This document shows positions 42,428 through 51,903 of a stretch of DNA of 64,000 nt, in pieces. Within the stretch, counting starts at the first letter, position 1. Each line of letters starts with the position of its first letter. Origin of the DNA: JBGCDD01 sp045105075 (GTDB taxonomy: Bacteria; Pseudomonadota; Alphaproteobacteria; Rhodobacterales; Rhodobacteraceae); NCBI GenBank assembly GCA_045105075.1, contig JBGCDD010000022.1, positions 6,603-70,602 on the forward strand. Reading direction: 5' to 3'. Both the position numbers and the translations under genes were made by a program. The notes below the pieces were generated by a model, which did no database searches, was not told the DNA's origin, and was given only the letters and a program-made list of their open reading frames with translations.

Positions 42428-43516
42428 ATGAGTTATGATGACAAAGCCTATGCCCCAGCGTCGGCCCCGGCACGCGCACCGGAGGGACCGCTGCAAGTCT
42501 TTGAATCTGAAGGGTTTGCGCCGTGGTTGGCGGCCAATAATGCGTCGCTGTCCTTTACCACCTATCAGGCTGGCAAGATCGTTTTTGTCGGGGCGAACGC
42601 GCAGAACCGAATTTCCATTTTTGAGCGTAGTTTTCCGCGCTGTATGGGGCTGGGCCCGGTGGGAAACACGATCTGGATGAGCTCACTGTTTCAACTTTGG
42701 CGGATGGAAAATTTCCTGGATCCCGGCAAAATGGTCGATGGCTATGACGCGGTTTTTGTGCCGGTCAACGGCCACACGACTGGCGAAATTGACGTGCACG
42801 ACATCGCTCAGGGGCCTGACGGACGCCCGGTCTTTGTGGCCACACGGGTCAATTGCATCGCCACGCTGGATGATCGCCACAGCTTTGTGCCGATCTGGAA
42901 ACCTCCGTTTATCGACAAAATCATCGCCGAGGATCGCTGCCATTTGAACGGTGCAGCCTTTGTGGACGGGGCAGCGCAATTCGTCACCTGTGTGGCGATG
43001 ACCAATGTGCAACGCGGCTGGTCGGACCGGCGCCGCGATGGCGGCACGGTGCTGTCGGTGCCATCGGGCGAAATTGTGGTGACGGGCCTGTCGATGCCGC
43101 ACTCGCCGCGTCTGTACGATGGCAAACTCTGGCTGATCCAGTCCGGGACCGGGGAATTTGGTTATGTCGATCAGGACGCCGGGCGGTTTGTTCCGGTCTG
43201 TGATCTGCCGGGCTTTTCACGCGGGTTGGCGTTTTTGGACGGGCATGCGGTCATTGGTGTGTCGCGCCCACGAAAAGACAAGACATTTGAAGGGCTTGAA
43301 CTGGATAATCGTTTGGGAGCGCGCGGTCAGGATCCGATCTGCGCGATCCTTGCGGTCAACCTTGAGACAGGAAAGATCTCCCATATGTTGCAAATGAAAG
43401 GCGCTGTGCAAGAGCTCTATGACGTCGCCGTTCTGCCGGGTATCCGCCGCCCCATGGCGCTGGGGTTCATGGCCGATGACATCCGGTATTCGCTGCGTCC
43501 GGGGCCAATGGCATGA
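42428..43516 (+). CDS. TIGR03032 family protein
   Basis: The 362-residue protein shows the TIGR03032 pattern: SLSFTTYQAGKIVFVG, FERSFPRCMGLG, the WKPPF and EDRCHLNG block, RGWSDRRRDGG, LSMPHSPR and ELYDVAVLPG near the end. AAGGAG precedes the ATG. No enzymatic activity is established for the family as far as I know. It is translationally coupled (ATGA, 43513-43516) to the sulfotransferase gene and divergent from the RTX propeller gene, which suggests a joint surface-related role. Confidence 0.88.
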   Translation: MSYDDKAYAPASAPARAPEGPLQVFESEGFAPWLAANNASLSFTTYQAGKIVFVGANAQNRISIFERSFPRCMGLGPVGNTIWMSSLFQLWRMENFLDPGKMVDGYDAVFVPVNGHTTGEIDVHDIAQGPDGRPVFVATRVNCIATLDDRHSFVPIWKPPFIDKIIAEDRCHLNGAAFVDGAAQFVTCVAMTNVQRGWSDRRRDGGTVLSVPSGEIVVTGLSMPHSPRLYDGKLWLIQSGTGEFGYVDQDAGRFVPVCDLPGFSRGLAFLDGHAVIGVSRPRKDKTFEGLELDNRLGARGQDPICAILAVNLETGKISHMLQMKGAVQELYDVAVLPGIRRPMALGFMADDIRYSLRPGPMA

Positions 43517-44565
43517 GCCGCTTGGTGATCCACGTTGGCGATTGCAAATCCGGCAGCACAGCAATTCAATCCGTGTTACAGGCTGGCAGCTATCAGAGCG
43601 AAACGCCGATTTTGTACCCCGATGCTGGGCGGCGCGGCGCGCTCAACCACCACCGCTTGTCAAATGCGCTGTTTATGGCGCAAGCCAAGCAATGGCAGGC
43701 CCGCGCGTGGGGCGCCTTGGCGAAAGAAGTCACCGACAGCGATCAATTGGCGGTGATCTCTTCGGAACGGTTCGAATTCGCAGAGCCCAACGTGTTGCGC
43801 GATGTGCTGCGCCAGCATTTCGACCCGCTGCCCGACCTGCACATCATTGCCTATGTGCGCCCGCATCTCGAACGCTGCGTGTCAGGCTATGCGCAGAACG
43901 TCAAACAGGGGATTTTCGAAAGCTCGATGAGCGCATTCATCGACAAAATGGCGTCCGAGCGGCGGTTTCACTATGCCCCCCGGCTGGCACGCTGGCGCTC
44001 GGTATTTGAAGACATGCGCGTCGATATTCGCCCGATGATCCGCGACCAGTTGACCGGGGGCTGTGTGGTGCAGGACTTTTTGACCCTGATCACCGGCGCA
44101 CCCGCGACAGTAAACGAGATCCCGATGGCCAACAGCGCGCCCTCGGCCCCGGCGCTGGATCTGTTGCGCCAACTTTGGCAGGCCGCCGGGCCCGAGCGGG
44201 ATGGCAAAACCTCGCCCAACGCCGCAGCATTGACCCAGTTTGGCCGGTCACTCGAGACCAGCGATCCGTTTGGGGGCGAAAAACTGCGCCTGACCGGCCC
44301 CGAGGCAACCATTGCGCAAACGCATTTTGCCGAGGACGCGCGCGCCTGTGATGTTCAGATATTTGGCCGCCCCGTGCTTGGCCCGGCGCTGGCGGCTACG
44401 GTGGGCGCTGCCCCGAACACCGCCGAGCCAACCACGGCGAACCCCGAGGCAGTCGCCGTCGCGACGCTTTGGATGCAAACGACGGCGCAGATGCTACAGG
44501 CGCGTGCGACAAAACCAAAAGGGCGCTCGCCCAATACGGCGCAGTGGCGCGGGGTCCAGAAATAG
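43513..44565 (+). CDS. sulfotransferase family protein
   Basis: The 350-residue protein has a 5'-phosphosulfate-binding loop near the start (HVGDCKSGSTAIQSVL, residues 7-22) and the second PAPS-binding segment AYVRPHLERCVSGYAQ. Those features fit PAPS-dependent sulfotransferases that modify sugars, lipids or protein tyrosines. The C-terminal third is low-complexity Ala/Thr-rich. It overlaps the TIGR03032 gene, so the two are probably made together. The acceptor is unknown; the Tyr-rich RTX protein across the promoter is one candidate, by inference only. Confidence 0.8.
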   Translation: MSRLVIHVGDCKSGSTAIQSVLQAGSYQSETPILYPDAGRRGALNHHRLSNALFMAQAKQWQARAWGALAKEVTDSDQLAVISSERFEFAEPNVLRDVLRQHFDPLPDLHIIAYVRPHLERCVSGYAQNVKQGIFESSMSAFIDKMASERRFHYAPRLARWRSVFEDMRVDIRPMIRDQLTGGCVVQDFLTLITGAPATVNEIPMANSAPSAPALDLLRQLWQAAGPERDGKTSPNAAALTQFGRSLETSDPFGGEKLRLTGPEATIAQTHFAEDARACDVQIFGRPVLGPALAATVGAAPNTAEPTTANPEAVAVATLWMQTTAQMLQARATKPKGRSPNTAQWRGVQK

Positions 44566-44568
44566 GCG

Positions 44569-45879
44569 CTAACGTCCGGCGCGGGCATCAATCCGATCAA
44601 CCCAATTGCGATACCAGAAATCCGCCAACGTCAGAAAATGCGGGCGATGGCCAAAGTGCATCCAGTGCCGGCGTAGAGCGGTCGCATTATAGGGCGTGGC
44701 CGCGCGCGCATCCCCCAGCGCCAGGTAGGCCGCCTTGGCCCCCAGATAAGGCGCCATCACCGTGCCCGAGCCGGAAAACCCCATGGCATATTGCATTCCG
44801 TTGTGGGTGCCGACCTGCGGCATGTGCGAAAAACTATAGCCGGTGTTGCCGGTCCAGGCATGGCTGACTTTGGTGTCTTTCAAATCGGGCCAAATCTCGC
44901 ACATGGTGGCAAAAAGGCGCTTGGCGGCCTGTTCGGGCGGCAGCTGGCGCATTGAGGCGCGCCCACCAAACAGGATACGTTTGCCATCGGGCGACAGGCG
45001 ATAATAGGAATGGCGCGCGCGGGTTTCCACCATCATCCGCCGCCCCGGCACCAGATGCCCCAACAGGTTTGACGGCAATTCTTCGGTGGCAATCAGGTAG
45101 CTGGGCAGCGGAAACACCCGTGCGCTGTGCCAGTTGAAAGCGCGCGGCGTATAGCCGTTGGTGGCCAGAATGACTTTGTCGGCGCGGATCTTGCGTTGCG
45201 GCGTGTCCAGTTCGAACACCGCACCATCGCGCGCCACACGCGTCACCGGGCACTCCCCCACAACCGCAATACCGCGCCGGGCCGCCGCCGCCATCAGCCC
45301 CGCGTGGAATTTGGCCGGGTGGATTGCGCAGTGATCCTCAAAAACCAGCCCGCCGAAATAGCGCTCGGTTGTGATGTCCTGGGCCAGATCCTCGCGGCTG
45401 CGCACAGTGATTTTGACATCGCTTTTGGTCGACACATCCTGCGCCAGTCGTTTTTGGTTTTCGAACTGCACTTTGCTCCACGCCAATTGGATCCGCCCGG
45501 TTTGCTGGAAATCGCAATTGATCTCCTCGCGCGTGATCAGATCGCGCACCCAGTTGATCGCGGGTGTGGCTTCGGCAAACAACGCGTCGGCGGTCTCGGC
45601 GCCAAAGGCTTTGGCCAGCGCCGACCACCCCAACCGCGGATGCGCGCCAAACATACCACCATTGCGGCTGGAGGCCCCGGCCCCAGGCACACCGGCATCC
45701 AAAACCACCACACGCGCGCCCGCATCCGCCGCCACCAATGCAGCGGACAGGCCGGTGTAACCGGCGCCAATAATAGCAACATCTGCGCGCTCGGGCGCCA
45801 CATCGGATGTGTTTTGCGGCGTCGCTTCGGCCCACCAATAAGGTGTTCCGGGGGCGGCCTCGTCAGTAAAATTTATCAC
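44569..45879 (-). CDS. FAD-dependent amine/amino-acid oxidoreductase (PuuB/DadA-like)
   Basis: A GTG start at 45879, preceded by GAGAG, gives 436 residues. The N-terminus has the Rossmann FAD motif VAIIGAGYTGLSAALVAADAG, then SSRNGGMFG, and the C-terminus GNTGYSFSHMPQVG and FSGSGTVMAPYLG. The family oxidises secondary amines, including gamma-glutamylputrescine. With the PuuA-like ligase at 38261 an amine-catabolism link is possible, although the genes are not in one operon. Confidence 0.88.
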   Translation of the reverse strand: MINFTDEAAPGTPYWWAEATPQNTSDVAPERADVAIIGAGYTGLSAALVAADAGARVVVLDAGVPGAGASSRNGGMFGAHPRLGWSALAKAFGAETADALFAEATPAINWVRDLITREEINCDFQQTGRIQLAWSKVQFENQKRLAQDVSTKSDVKITVRSREDLAQDITTERYFGGLVFEDHCAIHPAKFHAGLMAAAARRGIAVVGECPVTRVARDGAVFELDTPQRKIRADKVILATNGYTPRAFNWHSARVFPLPSYLIATEELPSNLLGHLVPGRRMMVETRARHSYYRLSPDGKRILFGGRASMRQLPPEQAAKRLFATMCEIWPDLKDTKVSHAWTGNTGYSFSHMPQVGTHNGMQYAMGFSGSGTVMAPYLGAKAAYLALGDARAATPYNATALRRHWMHFGHRPHFLTLADFWYRNWVDRIDARAGR

Positions 45880-45989
45880 AACGGCTCTCTTTTTCAGGCA
45901 CCATTTCGGCAGAGTTTGCGATCACGCGCCCTTTGTCACGCACAGGGTCGCGCGAATCCGACGTCTGGGGCGATGATCGCAGTCTGTGC

Positions 45990-47189
45990 CTAAAGCGGTT
46001 GCGTCTCAAGCAGGCCAGCGGCGTGATCCATCAAAAACTGGGCGGAAATTGGCCCCGTTGCCGCCCCCATCACCCGCGCGTTGCTGCCCACTTGCCCGGC
46101 CTCGATTTGCGGCACAATCAGACCGCGTAAATCACCCGTGGACAGCGCCAGACGGGTGCGCGTCACCAAGTCCTCTTTCACAACCAAAGGCAGAGCGCCA
46201 TCGATCACAACCGCCTCGAAATCGATCACCGCGCAGGCCGCCAATGCAGCGCGGGCCAGATGCTCGGCCGTGTCAGAAATCCATGGCGTGACAAGGTGCT
46301 GGACACGGGACCAGTCATAAGGTTGGGTCCACAATTGCGCAGGATCCAGCCCGTTTGCCACCAGCGTCGCCTCGAGCCGATGGATCGAGGCCGCATCAAT
46401 CAACTGACCATGATCGCCGGTTCCTGGCAACGAGCCAAAAGCGCCGGCGTTGCCCTGCTGACCCTCGTGAACCGCATGGTTGAGCACAACGCCACCGCCG
46501 ACAAACGCCCCGACAAACAGGTAAGCATAGTCGCGAAACAACTTGCCCTGCCCAAACACATGTTCGGCGCGACAAGCGGCAGTGGCATCGTTGGTCATGA
46601 CCACAGGCAGGTCGGTAAAACTTGCGATTTCAGATTGCATATCAATATCTTGCCAAGAGCGGAAATCGCTTTCCGGGGCACCAACCAAATCGTGCCAATT
46701 CCATAATTCCGACGGCGCTGCCACGCCCAGACCACACACACGCGCGCGTTGTTCTGGCTCGAGCGCTTCCAAAAGCTGGTGCAAACCCTGTTGCAAAAAG
46801 CCAAACACCGTGTCGGGCATCGGGTAGGCATAGGTCTGGCGCAACTGGTCGCGGATCCGCCCGCGCATGTCCATAATGGCCAGGTCTGCACTGCGCCGTC
46901 CGATCTTGAGTCCGATGGACAACACACCGTTCTGTGCGATCTCGACCGGCGTTGAGGGCTTGCCGACTTTGCCTTTGACCGGATCACCCCGCTGCGTCAG
47001 ACCGTCGTTTTCCAGCTTGCGCAAAATCACCGACACCGTTTGCGCCGACAGGCCGGTGCGCCGCGCAATATCACTACCCGGTAAAGCTGAGTTGCGCTGG
47101 ATAAGCGACAGGATCAAACGCTCATTGTACGCGCGCACACCGCTTTGATTGATGCCGCCGCTGATATGGCGTGCGCCGTTGCCCTTCAT
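45990..47189 (-). CDS. ROK-family transcriptional regulator of the fructose operon
   Basis: The start is set at the ATG at 47189 (MKGNGARHISGG); a frame open to 47237 is less likely. The 399-residue protein has an N-terminal winged HTH (GSDIARRTGLSAQTVSVILRKLENDGL) and a ROK domain with VGAFVGGGVVLNHAVHEG. The Cys-rich zinc motif of Mlc-type regulators and the sugar-kinase ATP site are not recognisable, so it is a regulator without kinase activity. Its divergent position next to frcB suggests it controls the frc operon in response to fructose or mannose. Confidence 0.88.
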   Translation of the reverse strand: MKGNGARHISGGINQSGVRAYNERLILSLIQRNSALPGSDIARRTGLSAQTVSVILRKLENDGLTQRGDPVKGKVGKPSTPVEIAQNGVLSIGLKIGRRSADLAIMDMRGRIRDQLRQTYAYPMPDTVFGFLQQGLHQLLEALEPEQRARVCGLGVAAPSELWNWHDLVGAPESDFRSWQDIDMQSEIASFTDLPVVMTNDATAACRAEHVFGQGKLFRDYAYLFVGAFVGGGVVLNHAVHEGQQGNAGAFGSLPGTGDHGQLIDAASIHRLEATLVANGLDPAQLWTQPYDWSRVQHLVTPWISDTAEHLARAALAACAVIDFEAVVIDGALPLVVKEDLVTRTRLALSTGDLRGLIVPQIEAGQVGSNARVMGAATGPISAQFLMDHAAGLLETQPL

Positions 47190-47250
47190 GAGTCGTCCCT
47201 TTGTGTTGCGCTCGTTGTGTGGCGCATAATAAATCATGTTAGTTTACGAA

Positions 47251-47280
47251 TTGACAGGTTGGCGAGAATCGCGCTTCATA
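47251..47280 (+). promoter_or_regulatory. putative promoter for the frc operon
   Basis: A consensus TTGACA (47251-47256) is followed after 18 bases by TTCATA (47275-47280), 60 bases before the frcB ATG. The surrounding 150-base gap is shared with the divergent ROK gene and includes an AT-rich patch just upstream, a natural place for the regulator to bind. Confidence 0.5.
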
Positions 47281-47339
47281 GAGCTGTTGGGGCGCGCGGC
47301 GATGCCGTTGGGTCGATCAAAAACGTCTGGGAGGACATC

Positions 47340-48359
47340 ATGAAGAGATTGCTAATGGGGTCAACACTTGCCCTTTGTGCCATGGCCGGTAGCGCTTGGG
47401 CGGGTGGACACGAGATCAGCGCTTGTTTGATCACCAAAACCGACACCAATCCGTTTTTCGTGAAAATGAAAGAAGGCGCCACGGCCAAAGCCGCCGAACT
47501 GGGCGTCAGCCTAAAAACATTCGCAGGTAAGGTCGACGGCGATCACGAAACCCAAGTGGCCGCGATTGAAACCTGCATCGCAGATGGCGCCAAGGGCATT
47601 TTGCTGACCGCGTCTGACACGTCTTCCATCGTGCCAGCGGTGATGCAGGCGCGCGAGGCCGGACTGGTTGTGATTGCGCTGGACACACCTTTGTCGCCAA
47701 TTGACGCAGCAGATGCGACCTTTGCCACTGACAATTTTCTGGCCGGTGAGCTGATCGGCAAATGGGCCGCCGCGGCGCTGGGTGAAGATGCGGCAAATGC
47801 CAAAATCGCCATGCTGGATCTGGCCGTCAGTCAACCCACTGTCGGCGTGCTGCGCGATCAGGGGTTCCTGCAAGGCTTTGGCATCGAGCTGGGCGATCCC
47901 AACAAATGGGGCGATGAGGACGACGCGCGCATCGTTGGCAATGACGTCACCCAAGGCAACGAAGAAGGCGGGCGGCGCGCAATGGAGAACCTGTTGGCCA
48001 AGGATCCGATGATCAACGTGGTCTACACCATCAACGAACCGGCGGCGGCAGGTGCTTATGAGGCGCTGAAGTCCATTGGCCGCGAAAACGATGTGTTGAT
48101 CGTGTCGGTCGACGGCGGCTGTCCCGGCGTGGCCAACATCAAAGATGGCATCATCGGTGCGACATCGCAGCAATATCCGCTGCTGATGGCCTCGCTTGGG
48201 ATTCAGGCGATTGCGGACTGGGCCAAGGACGGCACCAAACCGGCGCCCACCCCCGGCAAGGATTTCTTTGACACCGGTGTTGCGCTGGTGACCGACCAAC
48301 CTGCGCCAGGCGTCGAGTCCATCGACACAACCGAAGGCACCAACCTCTGCTGGGGCTAA
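47340..48359 (+). CDS. frcB: FrcB-like sugar ABC transporter binding protein
   Basis: The ATG at 47340 follows GGGAGGA and opens a 339-residue protein with a signal peptide (cut after SAWA, near residue 21). The mature part is a type-I sugar-binding fold (ACLITKTDTNPFFVKMKEGA, ALDTPLSPIDAADATFATDN, VSVDGGCPGV). It heads a frcB-frcC-frcA-frcK-pfkB-isomerase operon, as in alphaproteobacterial fructose/mannose/ribose importers. A hairpin after its stop may keep binding-protein levels above those of the membrane parts. Confidence 0.9.
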   Translation: MKRLLMGSTLALCAMAGSAWAGGHEISACLITKTDTNPFFVKMKEGATAKAAELGVSLKTFAGKVDGDHETQVAAIETCIADGAKGILLTASDTSSIVPAVMQAREAGLVVIALDTPLSPIDAADATFATDNFLAGELIGKWAAAALGEDAANAKIAMLDLAVSQPTVGVLRDQGFLQGFGIELGDPNKWGDEDDARIVGNDVTQGNEEGGRRAMENLLAKDPMINVVYTINEPAAAGAYEALKSIGRENDVLIVSVDGGCPGVANIKDGIIGATSQQYPLLMASLGIQAIADWAKDGTKPAPTPGKDFFDTGVALVTDQPAPGVESIDTTEGTNLCWG

Positions 48360-48472
48360 GCTTTCCGGACGTTTCCCGGCAAACGCTCCAGCGGACCGTT
48401 TGAGGGTGGTGCGGGCGGAGCCCTGGCCGGTTGTGTCTTGAGACAACCGCACGGATAAGCCGCCGAAGCAAC

Positions 48473-48496
48473 AACAGGGCCACTCAAGGCCCTGTT
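48473..48496 (+). terminator. intercistronic hairpin between frcB and frcC
   Basis: AACAGGGCC, loop ACTCAA, GGCCCTGTT, then ATTCC: a perfect 9-pair stem in the 195-base frcB-frcC gap. A weaker hairpin (GGTTGT/ACAACC) lies at 48429-48447. Such structures protect the upstream binding-protein mRNA or attenuate downstream expression. No coding frame is convincing here. Confidence 0.65.
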
Positions 48497-48554
48497 ATTC
48501 CACCGAATCCAGCCAGCTTTCGGTGATCTGAGTGTCCAAGGGAAGGACCCCGCG

Positions 48555-49616
48555 ATGCCACCTTCTGACGATTTCGAACGTGGCGTTGAAGGGGCCAGCG
48601 ACCGCGTCGCGTCCTTCGAAGATCCGCAATCGGGCCTGTTCGGCCGCTTCCATCACGCCCTTCATACCACGCCGGCATTGGTGCCGATGATCGTGCTGAT
48701 CGCAGCCGTGGTGATTTTTGGACTGCTGCTGGGCTCCAAGTTCTTCTCTCCTTTCGCAATGACGTTGATCCTGCAACAGGTGCAGATCGTCGGCATCGTC
48801 GCCGCTGCGCAATCGCTGGTGATCCTGACCGCGGGCATTGATTTGTCCGTGGGGGCGATCGCGGTGATCAGCTCGGTTGTGATGGGGCAATTCACCTTCC
48901 GCTATGGGCTGCCCGTGGAAATTTCGGTGCTGTGCGGTTTGGCGGTGGGTACGGCGATTGGCTCACTGAATGGATGGCTGATCGCGGTCATGAAGCTGCC
49001 GCCGTTCATCGTGACGTTGGGGATGTGGCAGATCGTGCTGGCGGCACATTTTCTGTACTCAGCCAACGAAACCATCCGCAGCCAGGACATCGCCGCCAAC
49101 GCGCCCTTGCTGCAATTCCTTGGAAACAAATTCAAAATTGGCGGCGCTGTGTTCACCTTTGGCGTTGTGTTTCTGGTGCTGCTTGTGGCTGTGCTGGCCT
49201 ATGTGTTGCGCCACACGGCCTGGGGGCGTCATGTTTACGCAGTGGGCGATGACCCCGAAGCCGCAGCGCTGTCGGGCGTCAATGTCAAGCGCACGCTGAT
49301 TTCGGTTTACGCGCTGGCCGGGCTGATTTGTGCCTTTGCCGGGTGGGCGTTGATCGGGCGGATCGGCTCGGTGTCGCCAACATCGGGGCAGTTGTTGAAC
49401 ATCGAGAGCATCACCGCCGTGGTGATCGGCGGAATTTCCCTGTTCGGCGGGCGTGGCTCGATCCTGGGCACGTTCTTTGGCGCGTTGATTGTGGGCGTGT
49501 TCACGCTGGGCCTGCGCCTTGCCGGAGCCGATGCGCAATGGACGTTTCTGCTGATCGGCGCGCTGATCATCGCCGCTGTCGCCGTCGACCAGTGGATCAG
49601 AAAGGTGGCCGCGTGA
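48555..49616 (+). CDS. frcC: FrcC-like sugar ABC transporter permease
   Basis: The 353-residue RbsC-family permease has multiple hydrophobic spans and the conserved LTAGIDLSVGAIAVISSVV and GDDPEAAALSGVNVKR segments. AAGGA precedes the ATG at 48555. A soluble N-terminal stretch of about 40 residues comes before the first span. The stop shares a base with the frcA ATG (TGATG, 49614-49618), so channel and ATPase are coupled. Confidence 0.93.
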   Translation: MPPSDDFERGVEGASDRVASFEDPQSGLFGRFHHALHTTPALVPMIVLIAAVVIFGLLLGSKFFSPFAMTLILQQVQIVGIVAAAQSLVILTAGIDLSVGAIAVISSVVMGQFTFRYGLPVEISVLCGLAVGTAIGSLNGWLIAVMKLPPFIVTLGMWQIVLAAHFLYSANETIRSQDIAANAPLLQFLGNKFKIGGAVFTFGVVFLVLLVAVLAYVLRHTAWGRHVYAVGDDPEAAALSGVNVKRTLISVYALAGLICAFAGWALIGRIGSVSPTSGQLLNIESITAVVIGGISLFGGRGSILGTFFGALIVGVFTLGLRLAGADAQWTFLLIGALIIAAVAVDQWIRKVAA

Positions 49617-50377
49617 TGGAGCCGATCCTGCAAGGGCGCAATCTGGTCAAGCGCTATGGCCGTGTCACCGCGTTGGATCATTGCGATTTTGAGCTGATGC
49701 CGGGCGAAATTCTAGCGGTGATCGGCGACAATGGCGCCGGCAAATCAACCTTGATCAAAGCCGTTTCAGGCGCAGTGATCCCGGATGAGGGCGAGGTCAC
49801 ACTAGAGGGCAAACCGGTGCGTTTTGCCTCACCGATAGAGGCGCGCGAGGCAGGAATTGAGACGGTTTATCAAACCCTTGCCATGTCGCCCGCGTTGTCG
49901 ATTGCAGACAATATGTTCATGGGGCGCGAGCTGCGCAAGCCCGGGTTTCGCGGCAAAATCTTGCGCCAGTTGGACCGCAAAGCCATGGAGACCTTTGCCC
50001 GTGACAAGCTGAGCGAGCTGGGCCTGATGACCATTCAGAACATCAACCAAGCGGTCGAAACCTTGTCAGGCGGGCAACGTCAGGGCGTGGCCGTGGCGCG
50101 GGCGGCGGCGTTTGGATCAAAGGTGATCATCCTTGATGAACCCACCGCCGCGCTTGGGGTCAAGGAAAGCCGCCGCGTGCTCGAGCTGATCCAGGACGTC
50201 AAGGCGCGCGGCATTCCGATCATTTTGATCAGCCACAACATGCCGCATGTGTTTGAGTTGGCCGACCGGATCCACATTCACCGCCTGGGCAAACGCCTGA
50301 CCGTGATCAAACCACAGGATCATTCGATGTCGGATGCGGTGGCGTTCATGACCGGTGCCGCAGAGCCGCCAAAATGA
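49616..50377 (+). CDS. frcA: FrcA-like sugar ABC transporter ATPase, single ABC domain
   Basis: The frame opens upstream, but homology begins at the ATG at 49616; 253 residues. Walker A GDNGAGKST, Q-loop VYQTLAMSP, signature LSGGQRQG, Walker B VIILDEPTAALG and switch His HNMPH are present. A single ABC domain is typical of FrcA, unlike the two-domain RbsA form at 16767. ATPase for the frcB/frcC system. Confidence 0.93.
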   Translation: MEPILQGRNLVKRYGRVTALDHCDFELMPGEILAVIGDNGAGKSTLIKAVSGAVIPDEGEVTLEGKPVRFASPIEAREAGIETVYQTLAMSPALSIADNMFMGRELRKPGFRGKILRQLDRKAMETFARDKLSELGLMTIQNINQAVETLSGGQRQGVAVARAAAFGSKVIILDEPTAALGVKESRRVLELIQDVKARGIPIILISHNMPHVFELADRIHIHRLGKRLTVIKPQDHSMSDAVAFMTGAAEPPK

Positions 50378-50991
50378 TGCGGTTTGAGGATGTGGTGGCC
50401 AAGGTCCACGCCGCTCCGGCGCGCGGACGGCGCAAGCTGGTCGCGCTTGCGGGCCCTCCTGCCAGCGGGAAATCAACGCTGGCAAAACGGCTGTGTGCGG
50501 CCCTTGGTGCTCAAACCGCTTTGGTTGAAATGGACGGTTTTCATCTGGACAATCGCCAGCTTGATCGGCTGGGTTTGCGCGCCCAAAAAGGCGCCCCTGA
50601 CACCTTTGATGTGGGCGGTTTTACCCGTTTGGTGGCCGCTTTGCAGACGGAACAGGACATCTATGTGCCGCTGTTTGATCGCGCCCAGGATTGCGCGATT
50701 GCCGGGGCGGGTTTGGTGGCGCAGGACTGCAAAATTGTGGTGCTTGAGGGAAATTACCTGCTGTTTGATGCCCCCGGCTGGCGCGATCTGGCGCCGCTTT
50801 GGGATGTGTCGGTGCGCCTTGACCCCAATGACGCGACCCTGCGCGCGCGATTGTTGGCGCGTTGGTTGGCCCATGGTTTAAGCCCGGCCGATGCGCAGGC
50901 GCGCGCAGATGGAAATGACATGGCCAACGCGGCTCGGATCAAGGCAGCCGCCTTGCCAGCGACGTTTGCAATGAGTGAGGAAGTGATATGA
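50374..50991 (+). CDS. frcK: FrcK-like P-loop kinase of the fructose operon
   Basis: The 205-residue protein has the P-loop GPPASGKST, EMDGFHLDN and FDVGGFTRLV, as in PanK/uridine-kinase-fold small kinases. Genes of this type follow frcBCA in rhizobia and are named frcK; the phosphoryl acceptor is not settled. It overlaps frcA at its start and pfkB at its stop (ATGA both), supporting a function tied to the transported sugar. Confidence 0.88.
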   Translation: MMRFEDVVAKVHAAPARGRRKLVALAGPPASGKSTLAKRLCAALGAQTALVEMDGFHLDNRQLDRLGLRAQKGAPDTFDVGGFTRLVAALQTEQDIYVPLFDRAQDCAIAGAGLVAQDCKIVVLEGNYLLFDAPGWRDLAPLWDVSVRLDPNDATLRARLLARWLAHGLSPADAQARADGNDMANAARIKAAALPATFAMSEEVI

Positions 50992-51899
50992 TTTTGTGTT
51001 GCGGTGAAGCGTTGGTGGACATGATCCCGGCTGAAACAACAAACGGGGCGACCGGCTTTGTGCCGCATGTGGGCGGCTCGGTTTTGAACACGGCGGTGGC
51101 GCTGGGGCGGCTGGGATCAAAGGTGGATCTGATGACCGGGTTGTCTTCGGATCAGTTTGGTCAACGCATCGAAGCCGCGCTGAGCGCCAGCAATGTCGGC
51201 GCGACGTTGAGTGTGCGCAGCGCGCGCCCCACCACTTTGGCCTTCGTGCATCTGGTGGACAGGCACGCAACCTACAATTTCTACGATGAAAATTCAGCGC
51301 TCAGTGGGATAGTGGCTGATGATCTGCCCGCCCTGCCTGATGCGCTGAAAGCTGCGTTTTTTGGTGGTATCAGCCTGTGCAACGCGCCTTTGGGCGACGC
51401 GCTGGCCGATCTGGCGGCGCAATGCGCGGGCGCCACAACCGTGATGTACGACCCCAACATACGTCCCGGATTTGCCCATAATGAAGCCGCCTATCGCGAC
51501 CGGTTGACGGCGATGATCGGGCACGCGGACATCATCAAGGTCAGTCAGGATGATCTGGATTGGTTGCTGCCCGGTGCCGATGCCAGCACCCTGATCGAGA
51601 TGGGCGCGGGCCTGGTTTTGTTGACATCGGGCAGTGAAGGCGCGCAAGCTTGGCATCGCAACGGGGCCACAGCCCGGGTAGGTTCGGTGCCGGTTGATGT
51701 GATCGACACGGTTGGCGCAGGCGATACCTTCAACGCCGGTGTGCTGCACCGCGCCGACGCTTTGGGTCTGCTGGATCCCACCGCGCGCGAGGCGATGACA
51801 TCCGAGCACTTGCACGATCTGCTCAGTTTCGGGGCGCGCGCGGCCGCGATCACAGTGTCGCGCGCCGGGGCCAATCCGCCCTGGGCGTCGGACCTTTAA
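50988..51899 (+). CDS. PfkB-family fructokinase
   Basis: The 303-residue ribokinase-fold protein has the N-terminal GGSVLNTAVALGRLG and the catalytic signature VIDTVGAGDTFNAGV with the general-base Asp. It phosphorylates a ketose, most likely fructose, delivered by the Frc transporter. Four bases separate it from the isomerase gene. 2-Keto-3-deoxygluconate kinase is a less likely alternative in this context. Confidence 0.88.
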   Translation: MILCCGEALVDMIPAETTNGATGFVPHVGGSVLNTAVALGRLGSKVDLMTGLSSDQFGQRIEAALSASNVGATLSVRSARPTTLAFVHLVDRHATYNFYDENSALSGIVADDLPALPDALKAAFFGGISLCNAPLGDALADLAAQCAGATTVMYDPNIRPGFAHNEAAYRDRLTAMIGHADIIKVSQDDLDWLLPGADASTLIEMGAGLVLLTSGSEGAQAWHRNGATARVGSVPVDVIDTVGAGDTFNAGVLHRADALGLLDPTAREAMTSEHLHDLLSFGARAAAITVSRAGANPPWASDL

Positions 51900-51903
51900 C
51901 GCG

